Origin: Beijerinckiaceae bacterium
Lineage (GTDB): Bacteria; Pseudomonadota; Alphaproteobacteria; Rhizobiales; Beijerinckiaceae
Length of the DNA: 54,952 nucleotides
Direction: 5' to 3'
Assembly: GCA_004298435.1 (NCBI GenBank)
Contig: SCSF01000109.1
Coordinates: 1-54,952, forward strand
Positions 9,088-17,076 of the stretch are shown here, piece after piece. Each line of letters opens with the position of its first letter. Position 1 is the stretch's first letter. Below the pieces are notes generated by a model. That model was given only the letters and a program-made list of their open reading frames with translations. It was not told the DNA's origin and did no database searches. Both the position numbers and the translations under genes were made by a program.

Positions 9088-9552
9088 TCAGCCTACAGTT
9101 CCGAGACGAAGGCCCGCGAAACGTTCAAGAACACGGACAGGACTTTCGAAGATGCGCGGCGCCTGGCTCTCAGCCCGCGCGCCGACCCAGATCAGAACCC
9201 CGCCGGACGCTCCGGCAGCCGCTTTGACACCACGGCATTGAAAATCATCGAGCCCCAGAAACTCAGCGTCGTCGACGCCGATCACGACTCCCGGACTCTT
9301 GTAGAAAAGATGGACCAGGAGATCGAGAACGCGCGCACTCGCATTCGGCCCGCGCACGGATTTGGGATCAATGATCGTCAGCCCGGGCGGCAACTCGTCA
9401 AGCCGCCAGTTCCACGCGCCGGCCGAATCAACAAGAACCACGCCGCGCCCGCACGCCGATGCTTCGCGCAGCAGGCGCGCAAGTCGCGCTGAGCGACCCG
9501 AGCAAGGAGAACCTTCAATCGAAATGACGCCCGAGGCCTTTTCTATTTTCAT
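9088..9552 (-). CDS. Small P-loop protein with Arg in place of the Walker A Lys
   Basis: The 154-residue protein starts MKIEKASGVISIEG and carries a Walker A-like loop GSPCSGRS, in which the usual lysine is an arginine, and a Walker B-like strand VVIGVDDAEF about 85 residues later. This layout suggests a RecA- or AAA-like fold reduced to its core. Whether it still hydrolyses nucleotide is uncertain because of the K-to-R change. The start was set at 9552 because it lies 8 bases after the stop of the upstream gene and no plausible homology precedes it. It sits between two unknown cytosolic proteins in an operon otherwise rich in exported products. Confidence 0.65.
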   Translation of the reverse strand: MKIEKASGVISIEGSPCSGRSARLARLLREASACGRGVVLVDSAGAWNWRLDELPPGLTIIDPKSVRGPNASARVLDLLVHLFYKSPGVVIGVDDAEFLGLDDFQCRGVKAAAGASGGVLIWVGARAESQAPRIFESPVRVLERFAGLRLGTVG

Positions 9553-9560
9553 TTGCTGCC

Positions 9561-10031
9561 TCAGACTGCGAAGCTCGTCTTGCCGGCCTCGCCCCCGGAA
9601 TAATTCATGTAGAGCTTGTCCCAGGAATACGGATCGATCGCCTCGAAGTGCTTGCTCCAATAACTCGAACGCGCCGAAATGAGCCCGTCGTCCCACGATT
9701 GAATGAAAAAAATTGTCGCCAGGTCGAGTGCGTCATTCATCGGCAGCGAGAACTTGCCGCTCGCCTTGTCGTAAGACGAATCGAACAACCTCATGGCATG
9801 CACATAAATCATCTGCGCAACCGCCGGCTTCGATAAAGCCTCCTCTGCGCCAGGCGGGATCGCACGATTCGGCTTGAACTTGGGATGATTGAGCATCATC
9901 TCGCGATCGATAACCAACGGTCTGTTGCCCTCGACCTCATGTTCTTCGACATTCGTGTCGAATATTGCGTCAGGCTTGAAACCACCGTTCTTGCCGCCAT
10001 TCACCGCTTCACCGATCCCGACATCGCTCAT
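9561..10031 (-). CDS. Hypothetical protein, 156 residues
   Basis: No signal or membrane segment is seen, and I do not recognise the family. The C-terminal half is rich in aromatic residues (SWDDGLISARSSYWSKHF, DPYSWDKLYMNYSG), suggesting a compact fold, while the first 40 residues are polar and probably disordered. It precedes the P-loop gene by only 8 bases and is separated from the next gene upstream by a minus-strand terminator at 10055-10084. It therefore probably begins a small transcription unit with the two genes after it. Confidence 0.65.
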   Translation of the reverse strand: MSDVGIGEAVNGGKNGGFKPDAIFDTNVEEHEVEGNRPLVIDREMMLNHPKFKPNRAIPPGAEEALSKPAVAQMIYVHAMRLFDSSYDKASGKFSLPMNDALDLATIFFIQSWDDGLISARSSYWSKHFEAIDPYSWDKLYMNYSGGEAGKTSFAV

Positions 10032-10054
10032 CTTGCTCTCCAGCCATTACAACC

Positions 10055-10084
10055 CAAAAGAAAAGCCGGGCTCAGACGCCCGGC
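10055..10084 (-). terminator. Rho-independent terminator, minus strand
   Basis: Reading the minus strand, GCCGGGC (10084-10078) pairs with GCCCGGC (10071-10065) around a six-base loop and is followed by TTTTCTTTT. It lies just after the gene ending at 10100 and before the one starting at 10031. Confidence 0.8.
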
Positions 10085-10099
10085 CACGCAATACGGCGA

Positions 10100-10759
10100 T
10101 CACACAAATTCAGCATTGCGATCGCCCATGTCGGACGTCAGCGCCCCGATCTCTCCGGCAGTCGGAATCTCATCACTGAGATTGGCTCCTGCCGCGCCTG
10201 CAGCCGGACCGCCCTCATCGCCTTCGTCGTCACCGGCGTCGGACTGCGCGAGCCCGGTTCCGAGCTTCGCGTGGTTCTCGATCTCGACCACCGTCAGATC
10301 GTAAAAATAATCAACGCTGCGCTGATCCTTGTGCTCCGCGGCCCAGCGCCCGTAATTGTACCCACGATAGCGCCAGCCGCGCTTCGCGTCGCAATTATAG
10401 GCCTTTCCGGCTTCGACATCCGCAAGCCCGAGATTGAAACCTTCCGCAAACAAACGGCGCGAATCCTGCGGCGCGCGCTTGCGCCCTTCTTCCGCGATCG
10501 GAGCCACACCTTCACCAGCGCCAGATTCGCCCCGCGCGATCCTGAGTTCTTCCTGAAGATTCTCGATCTCCGCAAACAAGGCATCGACCGTCACTTCGCT
10601 GCTCGCATTCGCCCAGTCATCTTCGGCGGCCGCAAGCCTTGTCTTCACCTCATCCATCCGGCTCTCAAGCTCGTCAAACTCCAGTTTGAGCGCGCGGCGA
10701 AGCTTCCAGATCGCAATCGGATCGACACCAGATTCGCCAGAGGTTCCAACAGCGGACAT
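10100..10759 (-). CDS. Hypothetical protein with N-terminal coiled coil, 219 residues
   Basis: Residues of about 20-80 form a charged heptad-like region (LRRALKLEFDELESRMDEV onward), followed by a short globular segment rich in Tyr, Trp and Gly (YNCDAKRGWRYRGYNYGRW) and an acidic, Gly/Ala-rich tail. The start at 10759 is chosen over 10783 because AAGGAG lies directly upstream of it. No family is recognised. A TTATCCG motif lies about 135 bases upstream, as at several other operons here. A rho-independent terminator follows. Confidence 0.65.
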   Translation of the reverse strand: MSAVGTSGESGVDPIAIWKLRRALKLEFDELESRMDEVKTRLAAAEDDWANASSEVTVDALFAEIENLQEELRIARGESGAGEGVAPIAEEGRKRAPQDSRRLFAEGFNLGLADVEAGKAYNCDAKRGWRYRGYNYGRWAAEHKDQRSVDYFYDLTVVEIENHAKLGTGLAQSDAGDDEGDEGGPAAGAAGANLSDEIPTAGEIGALTSDMGDRNAEFV

Positions 10760-10920
10760 CTTTAACTCCTTGTCGGCCACCATCGGCCTGACGCTTGAGC
10801 GTTAAACATTCAAAGATGGCTACGCAAACACGCCTTAATATAAAGCACAATATCACGAAAACACAATGCACTTATCGCGCCATAACGCGATGCGGATAAT
10901 GCGCGGACAATGGCTGGATA

Positions 10921-11838
10921 TTACCGGATTCCCATATCGCGAAACGCCTGGGTCAGCGGCACGGCACGCAGAGCCGCATCATAGAGGTCGTTTCCGCCGT
11001 TCCAGCGCGACCGAATCAGCCTCTCGCGCGAAATCTCAAACAGCAAGGCAGGCGTCGAGGCGGAAATTTTGGCAAGAACATCAGGTGTGACGGGTGGCTT
11101 CGTTCCGTAATGTTTCATCGCGTGAAGCCACGCCCTCGCAACCAGGCCGTCAAACTTCCTCGGCAATGAAAAGACGCCGTCAGCTGTATCGATTGCAACG
11201 CCACAATAAGCCGGCGATTCCGCTTTCGCCCTGCCGACCCTGAGGCCCTTGACGCGATCAACAAGAGCCGCCGGCGCCAGAACGTAGAATTCCGGATCGC
11301 GCAATGCGCCGGCGTAATCCTTGCTCGTCCGCTCGCAGCAGGTAATGCCGCCATAAGAGGTCCCGCCATCATCACGGCAATAAGGACTGCCGACGCGGTA
11401 ACAGGCGAGAGGTCTTGCCAGGTAGTCTTTATCGATAACGAGAAGAAGGGCCATATGCGCCTTGTCCTCGTCTCCAACGCCACTCATCGCTGGGCAGTGC
11501 GTCGGATCAACAAGCTGACCGTGAATGTCGAATTTGCAGCCGCACAATGGGTCCGTTGCGTAAACCGTCCCGTTGAACCTCGGTACCTTCGCCGTCCGCG
11601 GCAGAGTCCTCAAAACATCTTCGTTCGTCGGCAGGTTATGTCCGGCGAAGACGGCTTCAACAAAGCTCTTGGTCACAGACGACAAGAATCGCCACCGCGC
11701 GGCGTAATTCGAATCGAACGACCGCGATTCATCAAACACCGTCCACCCGTCAGCGTGCGCGGAACCATACTGGCCCAGCATCGCCAGAGCGCCGAAGCAA
11801 ACTGAAAAGCCGAGCCTGGCCAGATATCGCGCCTTCAT
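10921..11838 (-). CDS. Exported Cys-rich hypothetical protein, 305 residues
   Basis: The protein starts MKARYLARLGFSVCFGA and has a clear Sec signal peptide ending SAHA before DGW. The mature part contains several cysteines, among them CGCKFD, a PYC and a CC pair, consistent with disulfide bonds in the periplasm or outside the cell. The start at 11838 is supported by GGAGA just upstream and by the signal peptide; it begins one base after the recJ-like stop, so the genes are translationally coupled. I do not recognise the family. The coupling with a RecJ-like enzyme is odd for an exported protein. Confidence 0.75.
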   Translation of the reverse strand: MKARYLARLGFSVCFGALAMLGQYGSAHADGWTVFDESRSFDSNYAARWRFLSSVTKSFVEAVFAGHNLPTNEDVLRTLPRTAKVPRFNGTVYATDPLCGCKFDIHGQLVDPTHCPAMSGVGDEDKAHMALLLVIDKDYLARPLACYRVGSPYCRDDGGTSYGGITCCERTSKDYAGALRDPEFYVLAPAALVDRVKGLRVGRAKAESPAYCGVAIDTADGVFSLPRKFDGLVARAWLHAMKHYGTKPPVTPDVLAKISASTPALLFEISRERLIRSRWNGGNDLYDAALRAVPLTQAFRDMGIR

Positions 11839-11839
11839 A

Positions 11840-14020
11840 CTATTCTCCGGCTTTCGTGACGATGGCTTCGATCTGGAATTCCGGGACCGGCCCCTTCCAG
11901 GACGAATGATTGCGGCCATAGCGCCCGCGCCCATAAAATGAGCCATGGAGTTTTCCGATCAACCCGGCTTCCCCGGCTTCGATGCGCGCCAGAGCCTGCA
12001 CCACAGACGGGTTCTCAAGCCCTCCTGCCAAACGGCTCTCGAATCCGACCACCTTCAGCTTCTCGGATCCTTCAGGCTCTATCGCAAACGACTTGGAACT
12101 TCCGAGCTGCCGCACGCGCGAGCGCCCGAACGGCACATAGACGCTCGGCTCCTGGAAGCTCCTGCCGAACGGCCCGAGCTCGACAAGCGGCTTGGCGACA
12201 GCCGCCAGCGCCGAACAGTCCGCAAGCGCCAGATCGACCGCTTCAACGCCAGGTTCACCTTCCTCAATCGAGACGGTGCCTGCCGCAAGCGCCTCGCCGA
12301 GTTTGGTGCAAAGTTGCAGCGCCATATCGACTGCGAAGCGCCCCACCAGAAGCTTCGCGTCCGCTTCGGCCGACGCTGCCGGAAGCCTCAGTCCGAACGC
12401 CGCGGCGTGACCGCCGCCTCCGCCGCCACATAAGGCCGCTGCGCTAGATGCCGCCAAAGAAACATCGATCCCGGCGGCGCGCCACAGGCTCGTCTCCGGG
12501 CACCGGCCCGATCCACTCCACAAGGCTCCATGCCCCAGCGATGGGCCACCTACGGCTATCGCTGGGCAATCAAACGTCTCTGCGAGCCGTGCCGCCACGA
12601 GACCCGCGACACCGCTTGCAAGCTCCTTGTCAACATAGACCACGAACAGACCGGGATAAGCGCAGGCAATCCGCCCGAAACCGCCTTCCTCACCTTCCGA
12701 CGAAAAGCCAAACATGCCGGACAAAAATCCCCGGCCGAGCCGTCTCTTCGCTGCAAATGACGCCAATTCCAATACATCGAGTTCGCCGCCGGAGCTCGCC
12801 CTCTCCATTGCCGATCCGCAAACCCGCGCGGCATTCTCCACACAAACCGTCTCGATCTCGCGACGCTGTGCGTTAAGCGCATCGACGCCCGCCGCAAACT
12901 CATCAGCGCATCCATCACTCGCGCCGATCAACTTCAGTGCCGTTTCGGCTTCACCCATACGCCCACAGGCATTCAGCCTTGGCCCGATCTGATAGCCAAA
13001 GAAACTCGCATCAAGCGCGCAATCCCACAGGCTCGCTGGTGCGCCCGCGGCCTTTACCTCGACACCCCGCTTCGCAAACACCGCGTCCCTGATCGCAACG
13101 AGCCCTGAAGGTGCCTTGCCGTCATCAAGCGCCCACAAGGCATTGCGGACCATTGTCCGGTTCCCGGCGCGCAGCGGCATGACATCCGTCACACTCGCAA
13201 CCCCGGCCAAGACGCCGAGCCTCGCAATAAAATCTGCGTTCTGACGGCCGCCGAGACGATCGAGAACCTCAAGGACCGTCGCAAATGCGACAGTCGCAGC
13301 ACAGACCTCAACCTCGCCCGGCCAACTCCGGACAAAGTCTCCGATTCCTCCCTCCATCCAGGGGTTGGAAATCGCAAATCCTGCCGGCGCGCCGTTCCAG
13401 AATGCCGCCGACTCGACCGACGCCGGATGATGATCGAGCACCACGCACCGCACGCCACTTGATACCGCCGCAGTCATGGCCGCCAATGCATTCGTGCCGT
13501 TATCGCAGCAAACGATCTGCCTCAGCCCGCCAGCCTCGAAGCGTCTGATCCAATTTTTCGAGATTCCATATCCGTCCGACCTTTCAGGCACGATTGGAAG
13601 TACGGATGCGGCTTCGGCGGCAAGATCGAGGCCTTGATGGCGCCAGATGCCAAATACGGCCTCTGCGCCAAGCCGAGCCGCGGCGAGTCCAGCAGTCATC
13701 ACCGCACAGGAAGAAATCCCGTCAACATCATAATCGCCGAACACGGCGACTCGCTCGCCCGACTTTACAAGGCCGGCAAGCAATTCCCCGGCGCGGCTTC
13801 GAATGGACGAAAACCCGGCAACAAGCGATTCGAAAGGGATCTCTGAGGCAGCTTCTTCCGCGAAGCCCGGATCCTTGCGCGCCTTTGAAACTGCCGCCGC
13901 AAGATCCGCCTTTCCAGATCCTGCACCGAGCAACCCGGCCGGAACGGCAAACCGCCTCCCGTCGCCTATCAGCGATTCACAAACGCCACCCGCCGCTCCG
14001 GCCTCGATCACATCAGACAC
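11840..14020 (-). CDS. recJ: RecJ-like single-strand DNA exonuclease (DHH/DHHA1)
   Basis: RecJ removes single-stranded DNA 5' to 3' during recombination and repair. The 726-residue protein shows the DHH-family motifs in order: GDYDVDG at 95-101, an aspartate D173 in CCDNGTNA, VLDHH with DHH at 196-198, and GPRLNACGRM. A DHHA1 motif GGGGHAAAFG follows. Chromosomal RecJ is usually shorter (about 570-600 residues), so the C-terminal OB-like part ending FQIEAIVTKAGE is extended. The gene lies between a lipoprotein gene and an exported-protein gene with gaps of 15 and 1 base. It is probably an accessory copy serving the mobile replicon. Confidence 0.88.
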   Translation of the reverse strand: MSDVIEAGAAGGVCESLIGDGRRFAVPAGLLGAGSGKADLAAAVSKARKDPGFAEEAASEIPFESLVAGFSSIRSRAGELLAGLVKSGERVAVFGDYDVDGISSCAVMTAGLAAARLGAEAVFGIWRHQGLDLAAEAASVLPIVPERSDGYGISKNWIRRFEAGGLRQIVCCDNGTNALAAMTAAVSSGVRCVVLDHHPASVESAAFWNGAPAGFAISNPWMEGGIGDFVRSWPGEVEVCAATVAFATVLEVLDRLGGRQNADFIARLGVLAGVASVTDVMPLRAGNRTMVRNALWALDDGKAPSGLVAIRDAVFAKRGVEVKAAGAPASLWDCALDASFFGYQIGPRLNACGRMGEAETALKLIGASDGCADEFAAGVDALNAQRREIETVCVENAARVCGSAMERASSGGELDVLELASFAAKRRLGRGFLSGMFGFSSEGEEGGFGRIACAYPGLFVVYVDKELASGVAGLVAARLAETFDCPAIAVGGPSLGHGALWSGSGRCPETSLWRAAGIDVSLAASSAAALCGGGGGGHAAAFGLRLPAASAEADAKLLVGRFAVDMALQLCTKLGEALAAGTVSIEEGEPGVEAVDLALADCSALAAVAKPLVELGPFGRSFQEPSVYVPFGRSRVRQLGSSKSFAIEPEGSEKLKVVGFESRLAGGLENPSVVQALARIEAGEAGLIGKLHGSFYGRGRYGRNHSSWKGPVPEFQIEAIVTKAGE

Positions 14021-14035
14021 GATCGCCCCTCACGC

Positions 14036-14974
14036 CTAACGCACGGCTTCCGCGCGAACGCGCACACGCTGCACAAAATCCTCGATATCCGCGATCCGGC
14101 CCAACATAACTCCGAGCGCGTCGACCCTCGGCTTATCCTCACGGTCGACAATCGAGTCCTTGAGAAGCCTCTCACCCCCGGCGATCACGTCTTCGGTTTT
14201 CACCTTGACTTTGACCTCGCTCCTGATGTTGCCGAGTTTCGGGTCCTGGAAACCTTTGACCTGATTAAGGAACACCCTGTAATCGGCTTCGACTCCCGGG
14301 CCGAGCGGCACAGGCGGGCGAAACGACAGACGCCCCGTGGCAAGAACCGACCCATCCGGGCGTCTCAAATCGATCGACCAGTAGAAACCGTCGATCGGAA
14401 TATCGAGAACGTTGACAGCGCGGATTGTTACCGAAGGAACCATCCGCCCATTCTTCTGCACCGGCACGAACGCGATACCGCGCGGCGCAAAACGTCCAAT
14501 CAGGTCGGCCACCTTGCCGGAAACCCTGAGCTTGCCCGCGATCGTGTCTTTGATCCGGTCACGCATGGACCTCACGGCATGCCGCTCGGCTTCCATGGCC
14601 GCCATCCATTGACTGAGCCCGGCATCGAACGCAGTCCAGACCGATATCCCCGTGAAGGCGTCACGTTTCTTGACAAGGGCGCTGCAGGGATCAAGGCCGT
14701 TCTTCGCCGTAATGATCCATGAGCCGGCCACGTCCGGCGGGCGCGACGGATCGAACCGCCGCATGATTTCAGGGTCACTCACGCCAAGCGCATAGGCCTT
14801 GAAAAGATTGGCGACAAGATCTGTCGGCTCTCCAAGCTTTCTCGACAGATCGACAACCTGCCGCTGGCAATCGGATTGAAAAGTTTCGACCTTTTTGGTG
14901 TCGAAGTCCGCACGCGAGCATCCCGAGACAAAGGCGCACAGAACGGGCAGGAGAAGAAAGCGGGCTCGAATCAC
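14036..14974 (-). CDS. Lipoprotein of unknown function, 312 residues
   Basis: The N-terminus has a lipoprotein signal: a hydrophobic stretch ARFLLLPVLCAFVSGC with lipobox V-S-G-C, so the mature protein should be lipid-anchored after processing by Lsp. The rest is mixed alpha/beta with a beta-rich middle (IPIDGFYWSIDLRRPDGSV) and no cofactor motifs. GTG at 14974 is chosen because it places a short basic region directly before the hydrophobic stretch; the longer reading from 15097 adds an atypical leader. It heads the group that continues with recJ. A conjugation lipoprotein (DotC- or VirB7-like) is possible but not supported by any motif I can see. Confidence 0.7.
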   Translation of the reverse strand: MIRARFLLLPVLCAFVSGCSRADFDTKKVETFQSDCQRQVVDLSRKLGEPTDLVANLFKAYALGVSDPEIMRRFDPSRPPDVAGSWIITAKNGLDPCSALVKKRDAFTGISVWTAFDAGLSQWMAAMEAERHAVRSMRDRIKDTIAGKLRVSGKVADLIGRFAPRGIAFVPVQKNGRMVPSVTIRAVNVLDIPIDGFYWSIDLRRPDGSVLATGRLSFRPPVPLGPGVEADYRVFLNQVKGFQDPKLGNIRSEVKVKVKTEDVIAGGERLLKDSIVDREDKPRVDALGVMLGRIADIEDFVQRVRVRAEAVR

Positions 14975-15104
14975 GTTTACACCGGATACGTCTGACGATC
15001 GCCGGATTATAGCGACCCAAAAAGTCCGATGCGACACAAAACACCGAATGCCGTTAATAAAAATACCGCCAGCACACGCATTGCGTACCATGCGCATATT
15101 GGCT

Positions 15105-15132
15105 GTTTATCCGCTCTCCGTAACCCTATAGG
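15105..15132 (+). promoter_or_regulatory. Candidate promoter with TTTATCCG and CTATAG boxes
   Basis: The stretch GTTTATCCG at 15105-15113 is followed 12 bases later by CTATAG, 47 bases before the start at 15179. A closely similar pair, TTTATCCG then CTATAG, occurs on the minus strand upstream of the gene starting at 31619. The spacing differs (12 versus 15 bases), so this is a suggestion only. Confidence 0.35.
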
Positions 15133-15178
15133 ATGTGGACAGAATTAGCCTCGATTCGTCACCCCGACAGAGACAAAC

Positions 15179-15595
15179 ATGAGAAAACCTGGATCACATA
15201 CCGCGGCGCCGCGTCTTGCCATGCCTCTCTGCACGGCCGCGGCAGCGCTCTGCTTTATCTCTGCGTTGGCATCTTTCAATACGGCGGACGCTCAAACGGC
15301 GCCCTCGCCCCGGACAGGGACCGCCCAGAGCGCGGCGTCTACTTCCGCCGCGGCCCAGGCCGAATTCTGCGACGTGAACAAAAAGACCTACCAGGACGTC
15401 ATCACGCTGCCTCTGACCAACGAACACAAGACGCCTCTTAATGCCGTGACCTTCGGCGTCTACCGGAACATGGCCGCGATGCGCCTCGAAATCCTCGCCT
15501 GGGCCGCGAAATGCGACCTCACGCCCTACCTCGAGACCGAGCGCAACCACCTCAACGCTCTGACACGGCAATCCGGCGTCCGCGGCATCCGCTAA
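15179..15595 (+). CDS. Exported hypothetical protein, 138 residues
   Basis: An N-terminal signal peptide (TAAAALCFISALASFNTADA) precedes a Ser/Ala/Thr-rich linker and a small domain of about 75 residues. This domain holds two cysteines (EFCDVNKK, AAKCDLTP) that may form a disulfide. It is divergent from the lipoprotein gene at 14974 and first of three small plus-strand genes, 30 bases ahead of a small lipoprotein. No family is recognised. A periplasmic role is inferred from the signal alone. Confidence 0.65.
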   Translation: MRKPGSHTAAPRLAMPLCTAAAALCFISALASFNTADAQTAPSPRTGTAQSAASTSAAAQAEFCDVNKKTYQDVITLPLTNEHKTPLNAVTFGVYRNMAAMRLEILAWAAKCDLTPYLETERNHLNALTRQSGVRGIR

Positions 15596-15625
15596 AGCGC
15601 CCTATTCCTCCGGCCGGTACGATCC

Positions 15626-15865
15626 ATGCGCTCAACAAAACTCCTCTTTCTTGCCCTCGCGCCGCTCTTCCTCTCCGGCTGCGCCGTCACCGAGTCCCTT
15701 GGCCTCAACGACATACTTCCAAAGCCGATCGAGCACTACAACTTGCCGATCCATAACGAGGCCAGCCGGGCGCAGCCGTTCGCCCATCCTCTCGGCTATG
15801 CAACGCCTGATACCGCGTGGACGCGCGAGGGGCCGAGCGAAATCGAGCCTTGGACTCACAAATAG
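15626..15865 (+). CDS. Small lipoprotein, 79 residues
   Basis: The sequence has a textbook lipoprotein signal: positively charged start, LLFLALAPLFLSGC with lipobox L-S-G-C, then a 60-residue Pro-rich mature part without further membrane segments. Its small size and position next to an exported protein resemble the VirB7-like lipoproteins of secretion apparatuses. That is only an analogy, since such short lipoproteins are not recognisable by sequence. No strong ribosome site precedes the ATG at 15626, so coupling to the preceding gene 30 bases away is likely. Confidence 0.65.
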   Translation: MRSTKLLFLALAPLFLSGCAVTESLGLNDILPKPIEHYNLPIHNEASRAQPFAHPLGYATPDTAWTREGPSEIEPWTHK

Positions 15866-15896
15866 ACTGAGCTTTCACGAGCGGTTGAAGGACATC

Positions 15897-16148
15897 ATGA
15901 CCGGCAAGCCAATTATCGACAGTTCTGGGCGCTCCACCATCAACCCGTCGGATGTGCCTACCAATTGTTCTGGTACGAGAATCTTGACCGCTGGCACCGA
16001 AGCTTTTTCGGCCTCGCCTTTTGAGTTTGCAGCAGACGCTAACGGAACCAGAATTCCGAACGCTATAGCCTATGGAGACTCGTGTCTCGAGCTCCTGAAG
16101 CCGTCTGACCCTCATACCCTGAGAAACAGGTCCACGCTACGTCGCTAG
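15897..16148 (+). CDS. Hypothetical protein, 83 residues
   Basis: A short frame beginning MTGKPIIDSSGRSTINP, with AAGGA six bases before its ATG. The composition is polar with two cysteines and no membrane segment. No family is recognised. The good ribosome site and the location 31 bases after the small lipoprotein favour a real gene, but length and lack of homology keep the call weak. Confidence 0.4.
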   Translation: MTGKPIIDSSGRSTINPSDVPTNCSGTRILTAGTEAFSASPFEFAADANGTRIPNAIAYGDSCLELLKPSDPHTLRNRSTLRR

Positions 16149-16278
16149 GACAACACCCGCTTGTTGCGCATCTAACACACATCACACATTTACTAAACAT
16201 CACCGCCACACGATACGCCGCACACCCGCGACAAGTGCTATGTTTGGACATCAGACCACACCGGCGCGGCGGCACGAT

Positions 16279-16836
16279 ATGACCCATATTTTCGATGCGA
16301 TCCTGGCAATTTCAGGCGGGGCTACGCTCCTCACTCTCTTCGGTTATGCCGCCGGTGCCAAGCAGTCCTATATCCCGCCAGGCACACCGCGCGTCCGCCG
16401 CAAGGCTCTTCTCACGCCAAACGAGGGAGAATTCCTGGCGCGTCTCACCTATGCGCTGCCTCACCATCTTATCTTCACTCAGGTTGCCATGAGCGCGCTG
16501 ATGGAGCCAGACACTGCGCCGTCGCTGCGCAAACACTGGTACGCGATCCGCAAACACTTCGCCCAGAAGTACGTCGACTTCGTTGTCTATGACCAAGCCC
16601 GCCAAAGCGTCGTCGCAGTCATCGAACTCGACGACCGAACGCACGATCATGCGAGAGACGCGGTACGCGACGCAATGCTAATGCGCGCCGGCTACCGTGT
16701 TCTGCGCTACCAGTCCAACGATAAGCCGCACGTCGAATCTCTGGCGCGGGACGTTCTCACTGCCGTCCCGCTGAAGTTCCGCGGCAAGCGCAAACAGGTC
16801 GCTGACCAGACCGTGGATCTTCCTGCCGCCAGCTAA
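16279..16836 (+). CDS. DUF2726 family protein with N-terminal membrane anchor
   Basis: After an N-terminal hydrophobic segment (ILAISGGATLLTLFGYAAG) comes a domain with the DUF2726 pattern: LLTPNEGEFLARL, VFTQ-like FTQVAMSALM, FAQKYVDFVVYD, VAVIELDDRTH and AGYRVLRYQ. The order of acidic and basic residues (D in VDFVVY, E-L-D-D, then a conserved Gln) resembles restriction-endonuclease-like folds, and such nuclease-like domains are known in this DUF. A catalytic activity is not proven. The start at 16279 puts the membrane segment at the N-terminus; 39 bases upstream is an alternative ATG. Upstream, a GATACGCC...GCGACAAG motif is shared with the gcrA-like gene. Confidence 0.75.
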   Translation: MTHIFDAILAISGGATLLTLFGYAAGAKQSYIPPGTPRVRRKALLTPNEGEFLARLTYALPHHLIFTQVAMSALMEPDTAPSLRKHWYAIRKHFAQKYVDFVVYDQARQSVVAVIELDDRTHDHARDAVRDAMLMRAGYRVLRYQSNDKPHVESLARDVLTAVPLKFRGKRKQVADQTVDLPAAS

Positions 16837-17076
16837 GATCTAGCTCTCAAAACCGATACTACCGCAAGCTAACTTTCGTTGTCTTTCGCCTAAAGAAGCG
16901 GTAAAGTTTGAACTGTTCAATCGATTATATTTCATACGCATTTATATTCCATTGGTGTTTTCTTTGGCGCATGAATCTCTTTGCGCACACCGATTTTTAA
17001 TTGGTTCTTGCGTTGCCGGACCACCAAGACCTCAAGAAAATACCCTCCGGGCCGCATCGTTCGCGGAGTCGGGCTT
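16837..17076. other. AT-rich intergenic stretch, no gene seen
   Basis: About 240 bases, clearly richer in A and T than the surrounding genes. No reading frame of note, no terminator hairpin. The lower GC continues into the next gene and suggests that the VHL-like gene was acquired separately. A GGAG ribosome site for the gene at 17077 lies at the end of this stretch. Confidence 0.5.
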
